55,143 bases of DNA, from positions 1-55,143 of the forward strand of contig SUVK01000011.1 of the NCBI GenBank assembly GCA_015062055.1. The letters are read 5' to 3'. How positions within the stretch are numbered: position 1 is the stretch's first letter; each line of letters starts with the position of its first letter. The position numbers and the translations under genes are program-made. Source of the DNA: Akkermansiaceae bacterium (GTDB taxonomy: Bacteria > Verrucomicrobiota > Verrucomicrobiia > Verrucomicrobiales > Akkermansiaceae). The notes beneath the pieces are model-generated. The model saw only the letters and a program-made list of their open reading frames with translations. It was not told the DNA's origin and did not search any database. Below, one piece after another: positions 48,748 through 55,143 of this stretch.

Positions 48748-49310
48748 GATGGTTGTTTGCGGTAGAAAAGGATGGTGTTTTTGCCGTAGGTGCGTTCATC
48801 GATGAGCTCCCAACCGGGGAACTCTCGAGTGTGAATATCGCCTACACCGTAGCCTACTTGCGCCTCGGCGATAAAGTAGCCGTTGTCTGTTAAAAGCTCA
48901 TGCAGGCGGTCCGTCATCAGCTCTGCTATCATGTCACGGTCTCCGGCTGCTTTGGCGTATGGGGGGTCGGCAAAGATGATGTCGTATTTACCCGCGTCGC
49001 GTTTCACAAATTGTAAGCAATCGCTTTGCACCACACTGCCCCCGCTGAGTTTGCTCTTTTCTAAATTTTTGCGAGCCATGGCGCAAGAATGTCGAGAGGC
49101 ATCTACCATGCGTGCCGCAGCTGCGCCTCGGCTCAATGCTTCCAAACCTACCGAGCCGGAGCCGCAAAATAAATCAAGAATGCGCGCACCCTCCAAGATA
49201 GGGTGCAATATATTGAAGAGAGCTTCGCGCACGCGGTCTTGCGTGGGGCGAACTTCTCCCTGTGGTACTTGTATATTGTAACCTTTCGCTTTGCCTGCTA
49301 TGATTCTCAT
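48744..49310 (-). CDS. rsmD: 16S rRNA (guanine-966-N2)-methyltransferase RsmD
   Basis: A 188-residue SAM-dependent methyltransferase. MRIIAGKAKG at the start, RPTQDRVREALFNIL, the SAM loop LDLFCGSGSVGLEALSRGA and the catalytic FADPPYAK are the RsmD hallmarks. It methylates G966 of 16S rRNA. I chose the ATG at 49310 because MRIIAG is the near-universal N-terminus; the frame extends to 49337. It leads waaA by a 4-base overlap. A TATAAT is present near 49360 on the minus strand inside the upstream gap, without a convincing -35. Confidence 0.93.
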   Translation of the reverse strand: MRIIAGKAKGYNIQVPQGEVRPTQDRVREALFNILHPILEGARILDLFCGSGSVGLEALSRGAAAARMVDASRHSCAMARKNLEKSKLSGGSVVQSDCLQFVKRDAGKYDIIFADPPYAKAAGDRDMIAELMTDRLHELLTDNGYFIAEAQVGYGVGDIHTREFPGWELIDERTYGKNTILFYRKQPS

Positions 49311-49372
49311 AAAGCAAAGGGAGCCCATGGCTCGCACAGACCCCCGTTTTGAAGAGTTATTATATGTGCGGA

Positions 49373-50131
49373 TTAACGCTTTTTACTTTTCTTTTCGCTG
49401 ATGGGGTAATAGAGGGTGTACCCCTGCTGAGAAAGAACCTGCCCGCTGATTTGTGAACGCTCCATGCTGATGTAGGAGATGAATACGGCTTTGCCGTCTT
49501 TTGTCTTGGCAATGCGCAGCATCATGCTGGTTTGAGTCATGCTGTCTTTCTTCTCCAGTTTCCACTCTTTACCTTTCTGGGCGCGGTAAACATAATTTTC
49601 GTCGGCCTCAAAATCTGCCGGTGTCAATTCTCCATGCACGGAGCTCCACGTGTCGGTTGTTGCATCGTACTTTAACGTGCACTGCGGGAGCGGCATTTGC
49701 TGGTTGGTTTGCGGGTTAACCGCAGATGCAAGGAGCTGCCATTTTTGGTCGGTTGTGGCGGATAAGGAAATAAGCACCGGTACTTCTTTGTTTTCAATTC
49801 TCTCACGCTTATCCCATTCTGCTACATATGCTTTGTAAGCCGCTTCAGACTCCCACATCTCAGCAATGTACGGCATGGGCATATCCGGGTTATAATTTTT
49901 GCGAAACTCCTCGACCTTGGACTGCTCTAATGTGCCCAATTTTTGCAGGGCGGCAGCGTGCATGGCTGCTAATTCTTTCGTAAAAGCAGGTTGAACCATG
50001 CAGCAAAGCGCTTGCTCGTTGCCGATGGGAAATTGAAAGTCGGCCAGAGATTTGGGGGCTTTTGCTGCCTCGGCTGTAAATATCAGAGCCGGAGCAGATG
50101 CCAGAGTAAGTAACAATGTAGAATATTTCAT
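49373..50131 (-). CDS. Secreted protein of unknown function
   Basis: A 252-residue protein with a signal peptide (residues 1-22, FTAEA before AKAPK). The mature part has an adjacent Cys pair (LCCMVQPAF), a helical region (about 50-115) and a beta-rich region (about 115-245), ending in a very basic tail (EKKSKKR). No family is recognised. It has a promoter overlapping that of the divergent lipoprotein gene, so both may share control. It ends 62 bases before rsmD. Confidence 0.75.
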   Translation of the reverse strand: MKYSTLLLTLASAPALIFTAEAAKAPKSLADFQFPIGNEQALCCMVQPAFTKELAAMHAAALQKLGTLEQSKVEEFRKNYNPDMPMPYIAEMWESEAAYKAYVAEWDKRERIENKEVPVLISLSATTDQKWQLLASAVNPQTNQQMPLPQCTLKYDATTDTWSSVHGELTPADFEADENYVYRAQKGKEWKLEKKDSMTQTSMMLRIAKTKDGKAVFISYISMERSQISGQVLSQQGYTLYYPISEKKSKKR

Positions 50132-50142
50132 ACCGTGTCATG

Positions 50143-50171
50143 ACTCTATCACGATTTTTTTTTCTTGGCAA
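50143..50171 (-). promoter_or_regulatory. Sigma70-type promoter of the secreted unknown
   Basis: Minus strand: TTGCCA (50171-50166), 17-base spacer, TAGAGT (50148-50143), 11 bases to the ATG at 50131. The predicted leader is 5 nt. Its -35 overlaps the -35 of the divergent promoter in the palindrome CTTGGCAAG (50164-50172). Confidence 0.65.
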
Positions 50172-50193
50172 GCTATAAATTTTGTGCTATTGT
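50165..50193 (+). promoter_or_regulatory. Sigma70-type promoter of the lipoprotein at 50203
   Basis: TTGGCA (50165-50170), 17-base spacer ending in TGC, TATTGT (50188-50193), 9 bases to the ATG at 50203. The predicted leader is 3 nt. The -35 is shared with the divergent promoter. Confidence 0.7.
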
Positions 50194-50202
50194 CATACGC
50201 GC

Positions 50203-50652
50203 ATGAAGGTTCAACTCTTCAGTAAAATCATAAAACTCTGTGTAGTAGCTGCGTTGTCCGGCCTTATGGTGTCGTGCGTGGCTTCTACTCCTTATGATCG
50301 TATCTCGAAGAATCCCTATATCTATAGTTCTTTGCCGCAGGAGCAACAATTGCTGGTGCAGCAGGGGCGTATAGAGCGGGGGATGTCGCCCGATGCTGTT
50401 TATCTTGCATGGGGGGCTCCCAATTCGGAGCCGGTGTATGGTGAAAAAAAAGGGGTTAAAACAGAGCGGTGGATTTATCTGGATTATGAGCCTGTTACTG
50501 TAATGTCGGCCGGGGGCGGTTTCACGTACGGCTATCCCGGGTGGTATGGGCCATTTTCTGTTTTCAGCGGTACTGCTTACGTTCCGTCTCCCTCAGCTTA
50601 TGTTGAGTTCGAGAACGGGAAAGTAACCGAATGGGAAAAGAAAGGGTACTGA
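50203..50652 (+). CDS. Putative outer-membrane lipoprotein with BamE/SmpA-like segment
   Basis: A 149-residue lipoprotein (lipobox MVSC, Cys25). After a short linker comes LLVQQGRIERGMSPDAVYLAWGAPN, which resembles the BamE/SmpA-OmlA motif (a helix, G-M-s, and a G-x-P turn). A Gly/Tyr-rich stretch (GGGFTYGYPGWYGPFSVF) is inserted before the final strand. A role in envelope integrity is suggested by this resemblance only. It is followed after 33 bases by the glycine-zipper lipoprotein, probably in one operon. The in-frame ATG at 50182 lies inside the promoter and was not used. Confidence 0.72.
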   Translation: MKVQLFSKIIKLCVVAALSGLMVSCVASTPYDRISKNPYIYSSLPQEQQLLVQQGRIERGMSPDAVYLAWGAPNSEPVYGEKKGVKTERWIYLDYEPVTVMSAGGGFTYGYPGWYGPFSVFSGTAYVPSPSAYVEFENGKVTEWEKKGY

Positions 50653-50685
50653 GGATTCTCATTTTTAACCAAAAAAATAAATACT

Positions 50686-51168
50686 ATGAAAAAATCAATC
50701 ATTGCATTAGTTATGGCAGTGGGGGCTTTCGTTCTCCCGTCCTGCAACAATCTCGGCTCGCTTAACAGAGTCAGCGCTAACCAAGTTGGTGCTGTAGGTG
50801 AGGTCGTTTCCGGTACGGTTGTCAATGCTCGCAACGTTACTATTGATACCGATTCTTCCACCAAGAATATGGGAACGGTTATCGGTGCTGCCGTAGGTGC
50901 CGGCGCCGGTCAGCTTATGGGCAAGGGTAGTGGTCGTGTGGCTGCCACCGTTGGCTTTGGTGCATTGGGTGCTATGGCCGGTCGTGGTGTCGCTAAGTAT
51001 GGTGACCAGACTCAAGGCCAGGTGCTTACCATCCGCGCAGACGGCAAGAATGGCAAAACCTACACGGTTACCCAGCCCGTATACGAAGAAATCGGCTACA
51101 TCCCCGTTGGTACTCACGGTACCCTTCAGTTGGGTGGTGGCGGCAAGTTCTTGCCCGATGGCCTTTAA
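50686..51168 (+). CDS. Glycine-zipper lipoprotein (SlyB/Pcp-like)
   Basis: A 160-residue lipoprotein with lipobox LPSC (Cys20). The central GTVIGAAVGAGAGQLMG and FGALGAMAGRGVAKYG form a double glycine zipper, as in SlyB/Pcp outer-membrane lipoproteins, able to insert as a helical hairpin. The C-terminal beta domain (about 110-160) has TQGQVLTIRADGKNGKTYTV in outline. SlyB-type proteins stabilise the outer membrane in enterobacteria. The start is preceded by an A-rich stretch without Shine-Dalgarno, and galM follows after 36 bases. Confidence 0.82.
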   Translation: MKKSIIALVMAVGAFVLPSCNNLGSLNRVSANQVGAVGEVVSGTVVNARNVTIDTDSSTKNMGTVIGAAVGAGAGQLMGKGSGRVAATVGFGALGAMAGRGVAKYGDQTQGQVLTIRADGKNGKTYTVTQPVYEEIGYIPVGTHGTLQLGGGGKFLPDGL

Positions 51169-51204
51169 TTAAAGTACCATATTGTATAGTCGATATATAC
51201 GATT

Positions 51205-52149
51205 ATGCACTTCGGAGTCACATCTCAGGGAGAAGACATGGAGGTCTTCTCCCTCCTTTCTTCTCAACTGGAGGTTCGCCTCACCAATTACGGTGCGCGT
51301 CTTCTGGGGGTAGTGTACAAAGGTACCGATACATTGCACGGCCCGAAGACCGCAGATGAATTGATGGCAGATACCTGCTACTGCGGTGCCGTTTGCGGGC
51401 GGGTTGCCAACCGAATTGCAGGCGGTGTCTTTGAGCTTGGTGGTAAAACATATACCCTTGCTACCAATAACGGCCCCAATCATCTGCATGGAGGCTTGTG
51501 CGGTTTTAGTGATAAAGTATGGTCGGTAGACGCTGCGACAGACACCCGCGTGGAGTTGTCTCTGCTTTCTCCCGATGGTGAAGAGGGGTACCCCGGTACC
51601 GTTCGCGTGAAAGCCATCTATGAGCTGGAGGGCGATACTCTTACCCTGCGCATGGAGGCGCAAACCGACGCACCTACTTTGTTAAACCTTACGAATCATG
51701 CGTATTGGAACCTCAATGGCTCCGGTACGATGGATGACCATACACTGCAGATATGTGCAACGGCATATACCCCCATGGTTGCCAATATACCCACAGGTGT
51801 TGTGATGCCCGTAGAGGGGACTCTTTACGATTTGAGAGAACCTGCACTGTTGGGCATGCGCAATGCAGAGGGTGCTATTGCCGGCGGTTATGACGACAAT
51901 TATGTATTGCCCACTGCGCCCGGTATCAAGAATGCCGCCGTGCTTTCTAACGGTGCCATTACCTTGCGCGTTGCAACAGATGCCCCCGGTATGCAAGTAT
52001 ACACCGGTGATTATCTCCCGCTTAAACGAGGAGGCGTTGCCTTGGAGGCGCAAAACTTCCCCGATTCGCCTCACCACTCGCACTTCCCCGATATTACGCT
52101 TTTGCCCGGTGATATTTATAAACGTACCATCCGTTGGCAATTTTCGTAA
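51205..52149 (+). CDS. galM: Aldose 1-epimerase (galactose mutarotase)
   Basis: A 314-residue GalM. Family motifs are NYGARLLGV, GRVANRIAGG, NHLHGG (catalytic-site His), NLTNHAYWNL (acid His) and the catalytic Glu in GVALEAQNFPD. It interconverts alpha and beta anomers of galactose and glucose in the cytoplasm, which would feed sugar released by the GH2 beta-galactosidase into the Leloir pathway. No signal peptide is present. It may be transcribed with the two lipoprotein genes or from an A/T-rich stretch just upstream that has no clean promoter pair. It converges on lptD across a strong terminator. Confidence 0.92.
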   Translation: MHFGVTSQGEDMEVFSLLSSQLEVRLTNYGARLLGVVYKGTDTLHGPKTADELMADTCYCGAVCGRVANRIAGGVFELGGKTYTLATNNGPNHLHGGLCGFSDKVWSVDAATDTRVELSLLSPDGEEGYPGTVRVKAIYELEGDTLTLRMEAQTDAPTLLNLTNHAYWNLNGSGTMDDHTLQICATAYTPMVANIPTGVVMPVEGTLYDLREPALLGMRNAEGAIAGGYDDNYVLPTAPGIKNAAVLSNGAITLRVATDAPGMQVYTGDYLPLKRGGVALEAQNFPDSPHHSHFPDITLLPGDIYKRTIRWQFS

Positions 52150-52177
52150 GTAATCACGTTTATTTGATATAGCTAAC

Positions 52178-52221
52178 AATAAAAAATCGGCTGTTCTTTG
52201 AGGAATAGCCGATTTTTTATT
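52178..52221. terminator. Bidirectional Rho-independent terminator
   Basis: A 15-bp stem (52178-52192 with 52207-52221), including A6/T6 arms and a partly paired inner loop. It lies between convergent galM and lptD. Confidence 0.9.
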
Positions 52222-52241
52222 GAGGAATGTAGCGAATTGAA

Positions 52242-54668
52242 TCAGAAGAAGTTGATAGGCAGGGCAGAGCCCGTTTCACCCAAGGTGAAAGAAATACCGA
52301 ATCCGGTTTCCTTTTTACCACCGTTATCGCGCAAGAACAAGGTGGCACCGGTGTACCAAGCACCTGTTTTGCGGAAAATTGAATACTGCTGAATGGGAAG
52401 ATTGCCGTTTTCGATATCCCAGTTCCATTGGCAAGCCATGCTGTAATGCTCGTTGAATCTCAGGTTTGCTTGAGCGTAAACCTGAGAGGTATCTTGCTGA
52501 ATGGGGTGATTATTGAGGGCGCGGTGCCCCACGATACCCTCAAAATAGGCAGTGGGTTGATAAGCAATGTAGGTGTTGTATTGGGAGAATCCATCCCCAT
52601 CTTTAATTGTCGGGGTTTGGGTTTCCAAATGCAGACTCAGACGCCGAGTCGGCTGAAATCTCAAATGCGAGAATACGTTAGAGAATCTGTTGTTGCTGTT
52701 CGGGTTCTCCTCGTTAATGTCGATAAAGACATTCCAATTGAGAATGGTGCGAGCCTCACCATCTACGGTGGTGGTGAGGGTGTTTTGCATACCCAATCTC
52801 CAGATGGTCCATGTGCCCCAGCCGTCTATGCCGCTGAATCCCATCAAATCCAAGCACATCGGGCTGTTGGTGCTGTTACCGTATAAGGTCGACCAATCAT
52901 CCACGCGTGGTACCAGCGGGTTTGATGACGATATGTTGCAATACGATAAGGTGGTGTAGGGCCGAATCACATGCGTAAGCCCTTTATAGCCCAAGTAAGG
53001 CAGGGAGAAATTCGGCATGCTCTTGTGCAATTTGAAGCTTACATCTACAGCGGCATAGCCTATAAATCTGTTGTCTGAGCCCACGCCGTCTACGCCATAA
53101 TACCCACTATACCCCACGCCTACTTTGGGGGTAATGTTCAAGAACCCGAACGCTTTTGTGCTGGCCGTAAATTCATGGGTGGAGTTTGCTCTCAGGTAGG
53201 CAGAGGTGTTCATCATACGCTCGTAGTAGTTGCGTACATCGGGGTCGGACGTTTCTTCAAACGCGGCGCGATACATGAACATTTCGTGGGGCGGTATCTC
53301 CTGGCGCATAGCTCCGAAACTGTTGCGTGTTTCGTAGTTGATGCCGGTGTTGCCAATGGTCGTGCGTGCCCGATAATAGGTCAACTCGATGCGCTCGTCG
53401 GTCGAGTAGTAATCATTGGGGGCAAAGCGGGTCCAAAGCATGGCCTCACTGCGGGCATCTCGGCGCGTCAGCCGTACCGTGTTATCCGGGCGCTCGTTGA
53501 TATGCCCTTCATCCTCAAAAAAGTCTCTGAGCATGTATTGGTCGCTGAGTACCTCTACATGGGCACCCAAGGTCCATGCTGCGTGGTCTTCTGCGGGCTG
53601 CGGTAAATCCCAGAGTGAGCTCAGCTTGATAGAGTAACGGTTGTGGTCTACCTGTTCGCGAGGGGTCTCCGTCGGGTTAATCATCGGGTCGCTGTCCGCT
53701 GCGTAGTACAAGCGAAGCCCCTTCATATCTTTGTGCTTTTTGCTCATCAGCAGGTCCTCGAAATCCAACCCTGTTGCTATGCCTCTGCGGGTGCGGTAAT
53801 CAAGCCGGGTCGTCAATAAGTAATCTGCGGTCGGTATGCTGTTTTTTACCCGCCTGTTACCAATTAAGAACCCATATTGATTGAGCAGGTAGGCACCCCA
53901 AATAGACTTGGCACCGGGTTGGGGCAGATAACCTTCTCTCGGGTTAAGGGAGTGTGAAAATGTAAACCAGCCGATAATCGGTATGGCAATGTCGTGGTTG
54001 CCACCCGCCACGCTCAGGCGTGTCACGCGTCCATAATCACCGGGATATACCGTCAGCTCGCCTGCTCCTACCCATGTATCCGGCTCCTGTGAGTCGTCGG
54101 TAGACACATAGGCATCCGTTATTTGCATGTACTGTTTACCCTCGGCGTCTTTGTCGTAAACTATTCTCGAGCCACGTACGATGATGCCCGAAACTTTGGC
54201 TCGCACATCGCGTATGTCGACTTTCATGTTTGCCCAGTCGTATACTCCGCTGCCGGCTTTTGTGAGGGTGTCTCCCAAATAGACGGTCATAGGCCCTTGT
54301 AGCTCGGCGGTCTTCGCGTCTAAGTTTACCTTTACGCTCTGCGCTTGTATATCTACCCCGGTATTGGTGCGTAACCGTACCGGTTTGCCTTTGCCTACAT
54401 AGGTGATGACTCGGTTGTTGTTGTCGTACAGAATCTCGCCCCCCTCATTCTCGATGGTCATCTGCTCCGGCATGGTCGGTATGGCGATGTCCCCGGTGGC
54501 GCGGATTGCTTTATCTGTCAAATCTATTACAGGATTTGGCTTGACGGAGGCCCCGGGATCCCCCGGTAAGGGCATGAAATCCTCCGCAGCAGTGCTGTAT
54601 GCTGTGCCTATTGCCAGTACGCCTGCGATGACGCCTGTCGCTCTTGTGTGGTTTCTGCGCGTTCCCAT
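52242..54668 (-). CDS. lptD: LPS-assembly outer-membrane protein LptD
   Basis: An 808-residue outer-membrane protein. A signal peptide (about 1-30) is followed by an OstA/LptA-like periplasmic domain (about 60-190: short strands such as ILYDNNNRVITYVGKG, VNLDAKTAELQGPM and GSRIVYDKDAEG). A large beta-barrel follows and the chain ends in NFF, the aromatic C-terminus typical of outer-membrane barrels. LptD inserts LPS into the outer leaflet together with the lipoprotein LptE, which is not recognised here. I chose the ATG at 54668 because the frame from 54710 crosses the promoter. It agrees with WaaA in showing that this bacterium makes LPS. Confidence 0.86.
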   Translation of the reverse strand: MGTRRNHTRATGVIAGVLAIGTAYSTAAEDFMPLPGDPGASVKPNPVIDLTDKAIRATGDIAIPTMPEQMTIENEGGEILYDNNNRVITYVGKGKPVRLRTNTGVDIQAQSVKVNLDAKTAELQGPMTVYLGDTLTKAGSGVYDWANMKVDIRDVRAKVSGIIVRGSRIVYDKDAEGKQYMQITDAYVSTDDSQEPDTWVGAGELTVYPGDYGRVTRLSVAGGNHDIAIPIIGWFTFSHSLNPREGYLPQPGAKSIWGAYLLNQYGFLIGNRRVKNSIPTADYLLTTRLDYRTRRGIATGLDFEDLLMSKKHKDMKGLRLYYAADSDPMINPTETPREQVDHNRYSIKLSSLWDLPQPAEDHAAWTLGAHVEVLSDQYMLRDFFEDEGHINERPDNTVRLTRRDARSEAMLWTRFAPNDYYSTDERIELTYYRARTTIGNTGINYETRNSFGAMRQEIPPHEMFMYRAAFEETSDPDVRNYYERMMNTSAYLRANSTHEFTASTKAFGFLNITPKVGVGYSGYYGVDGVGSDNRFIGYAAVDVSFKLHKSMPNFSLPYLGYKGLTHVIRPYTTLSYCNISSSNPLVPRVDDWSTLYGNSTNSPMCLDLMGFSGIDGWGTWTIWRLGMQNTLTTTVDGEARTILNWNVFIDINEENPNSNNRFSNVFSHLRFQPTRRLSLHLETQTPTIKDGDGFSQYNTYIAYQPTAYFEGIVGHRALNNHPIQQDTSQVYAQANLRFNEHYSMACQWNWDIENGNLPIQQYSIFRKTGAWYTGATLFLRDNGGKKETGFGISFTLGETGSALPINFF

Positions 54669-54677
54669 TACCAAGTA

Positions 54678-54706
54678 AGTTTGCCTTAATTGTTCAGTTT
54701 TGTCAA
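54678..54706 (-). promoter_or_regulatory. Sigma70-type promoter of lptD
   Basis: Minus strand: consensus TTGACA (54706-54701), 17-base spacer, a weak -10 CAAACT (54683-54678), 9 bases to the ATG at 54668. The predicted leader is 3 nt. Confidence 0.5.
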
Positions 54707-54831
54707 GCATCTTTAAGCCGGAATTCTCGCGTGCGCGCCGAAAAATGCATTTTACCCCTCACTTTGTTACTTCTAATCCGATTTTCTTAGTAGAAAAATG
54801 TGCTCATGGCAAAAAATGGTGAATTTTCGTG

Positions 54832-54860
54832 TTGCAAGTTACCGCGTATCGTGCTATTTT
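54832..54860 (+). promoter_or_regulatory. Sigma70-type promoter of the PEP carboxykinase gene
   Basis: TTGCAA (54832-54837), 17-base spacer ending in TGC, TATTTT (54855-54860), 9 bases to the ATG at 54870. The predicted leader is 3 nt. Confidence 0.65.
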
Positions 54861-54869
54861 ATTGGCACC

Positions 54870-55143
54870 ATGATTACAGGTACTACACATAAGAAGGCTG
54901 CCGAGTGGGTGGAACAAATCCGCCAGCTCTGCAAACCCGATTCCGTCTACTGGTGCGACGGTTCCGAGGAAGAGAACACCAAGCTGTGCGACATGCTGGT
55001 AGAAAAAGGCACCTACATTCGCCTTAACCCCGAGAAGCGCCCCGGCTGCTTCTTGGCTCGTTCTACTCCTTCTGACGTGGCCCGCGTAGAGGAACGCACG
55101 TTCATCTGCTCCGAGAAGCAGGAGGACGCCGGTCCCACCAACA
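54870..55143 (+). CDS. pckG: Phosphoenolpyruvate carboxykinase (GTP), 5' part
   Basis: The first 91 codons of a gene that runs off the window. The reading frame gives [47 protein letters not shown] and EDAGPTN in short pieces, which match the N-terminal domain of GTP-dependent PEP carboxykinases; the SRxDPxDVARVE-like motif is nearly intact. The enzyme interconverts oxaloacetate and PEP; in anaerobic fermenters it often runs toward oxaloacetate and succinate. This fits the biotin-type carboxyltransferase at 31514. The start is supported by the promoter 9 bases upstream. Confidence 0.9.
   Translation, partial: MITGTTHKKAAEWVEQIRQLCKPDSVYWCDGSEEENTKLCDMLVEKGTYIRLNPEKRPGCFLARSTPSDVARVEERTFICSEKQEDAGPTN

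Noticed and set aside
1..55143. CRISPR arrays, insertion sequences, tRNA or rRNA genes
   Set aside because: I found no regular direct repeats, transposase motifs, terminal inverted repeats, or tRNA/rRNA core sequences in the intergenic regions.

Overview
The window looks like ordinary chromosome from a Gram-negative member of the Planctomycetes-Verrucomicrobia-Chlamydiae group, most likely a gut-type, Akkermansia-like verrucomicrobium. This is inferred from gene content, because no rRNA or marker tree is available. The supporting genes are an LPS outer-membrane assembly protein (LptD) and Kdo transferase (WaaA), two bactofilins, an ECF sigma factor of the type common in Planctomycetes/Verrucomicrobia, many signal-peptide and lipoprotein genes, host-glycan glycosidases (GH2, GH20), and fermentative or anaerobic enzymes (tyrosine phenol-lyase-type lyase, carboxyltransferase, GTP-type PEP carboxykinase). 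I see 48 protein genes packed with gaps under 300 bases. I found no tRNA, rRNA, CRISPR array, insertion sequence or integrase.

Layout. 94-7318 (minus): a five-gene run of M23 peptidase, nadD, N-carbamoylputrescine amidase, Gfo/Idh oxidoreductase and HrpA helicase. 7439-10372: secreted GH2 beta-galactosidase. 10482-14452 (plus): M20 peptidase, ABC ATPase, CoaB, RsgA. 14474-19074: ECF sigma factor, a half-size ferritin-like protein, a secreted unknown, an RlmI-type methyltransferase and a polysaccharide deacetylase. 19221-25981: RsfS, an unusually long FtsH, RNase III, a periplasmic unknown, a branched-chain aminotransferase, a Nudix hydrolase and a ZIP transporter. 26104-33007: MenC, a C_GCAxxG_C_C protein, a polytopic membrane protein, a ROK kinase, a secreted metzincin-like protease and an oxaloacetate/pyruvate carboxyltransferase. 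33166-37570 (plus): a lipoprotein, then a bactofilin, a zinc-ribbon bactofilin and a UvrA-like ATPase. 37628-38533: an isolated phage major-capsid-like gene. 38782-44749 (plus): a YD-like repeat protein, a PgpH-type HD phosphodiesterase, a BASS transporter and a GH20 hexosaminidase. 44831-54668: the beta-eliminating lyase, two related lipoproteins, WaaA/RsmD, secreted and lipoprotein unknowns, GalM and LptD. 54870-end: start of PEP carboxykinase.

The most striking signal is regulatory. Of 24 sigma70-type promoters I could place, 20 put the -10 hexamer 6-12 bases before the start codon, so the predicted transcripts have 0-6 nt leaders. Shine-Dalgarno sequences are essentially absent, also inside operons. 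The exceptions with real leaders are ftsH, ilvE, the carboxyltransferase and the beta-eliminating lyase. The capsid-like gene also has a 33-nt leader without a single G.

Other points of interest are the orphan capsid gene, the lyase with tyrosine phenol-lyase specificity residues but a rewritten cation site, FtsH with an apparently duplicated periplasmic domain, the bactofilin/zinc-ribbon bactofilin/UvrA-like operon, and several family members missing standard parts (ROK kinase without its zinc site, PgpH without its sensor domain, carboxyltransferase without biotinyl domain). All functional calls come from reading motifs, and family resemblance was judged from memory, not from a search.
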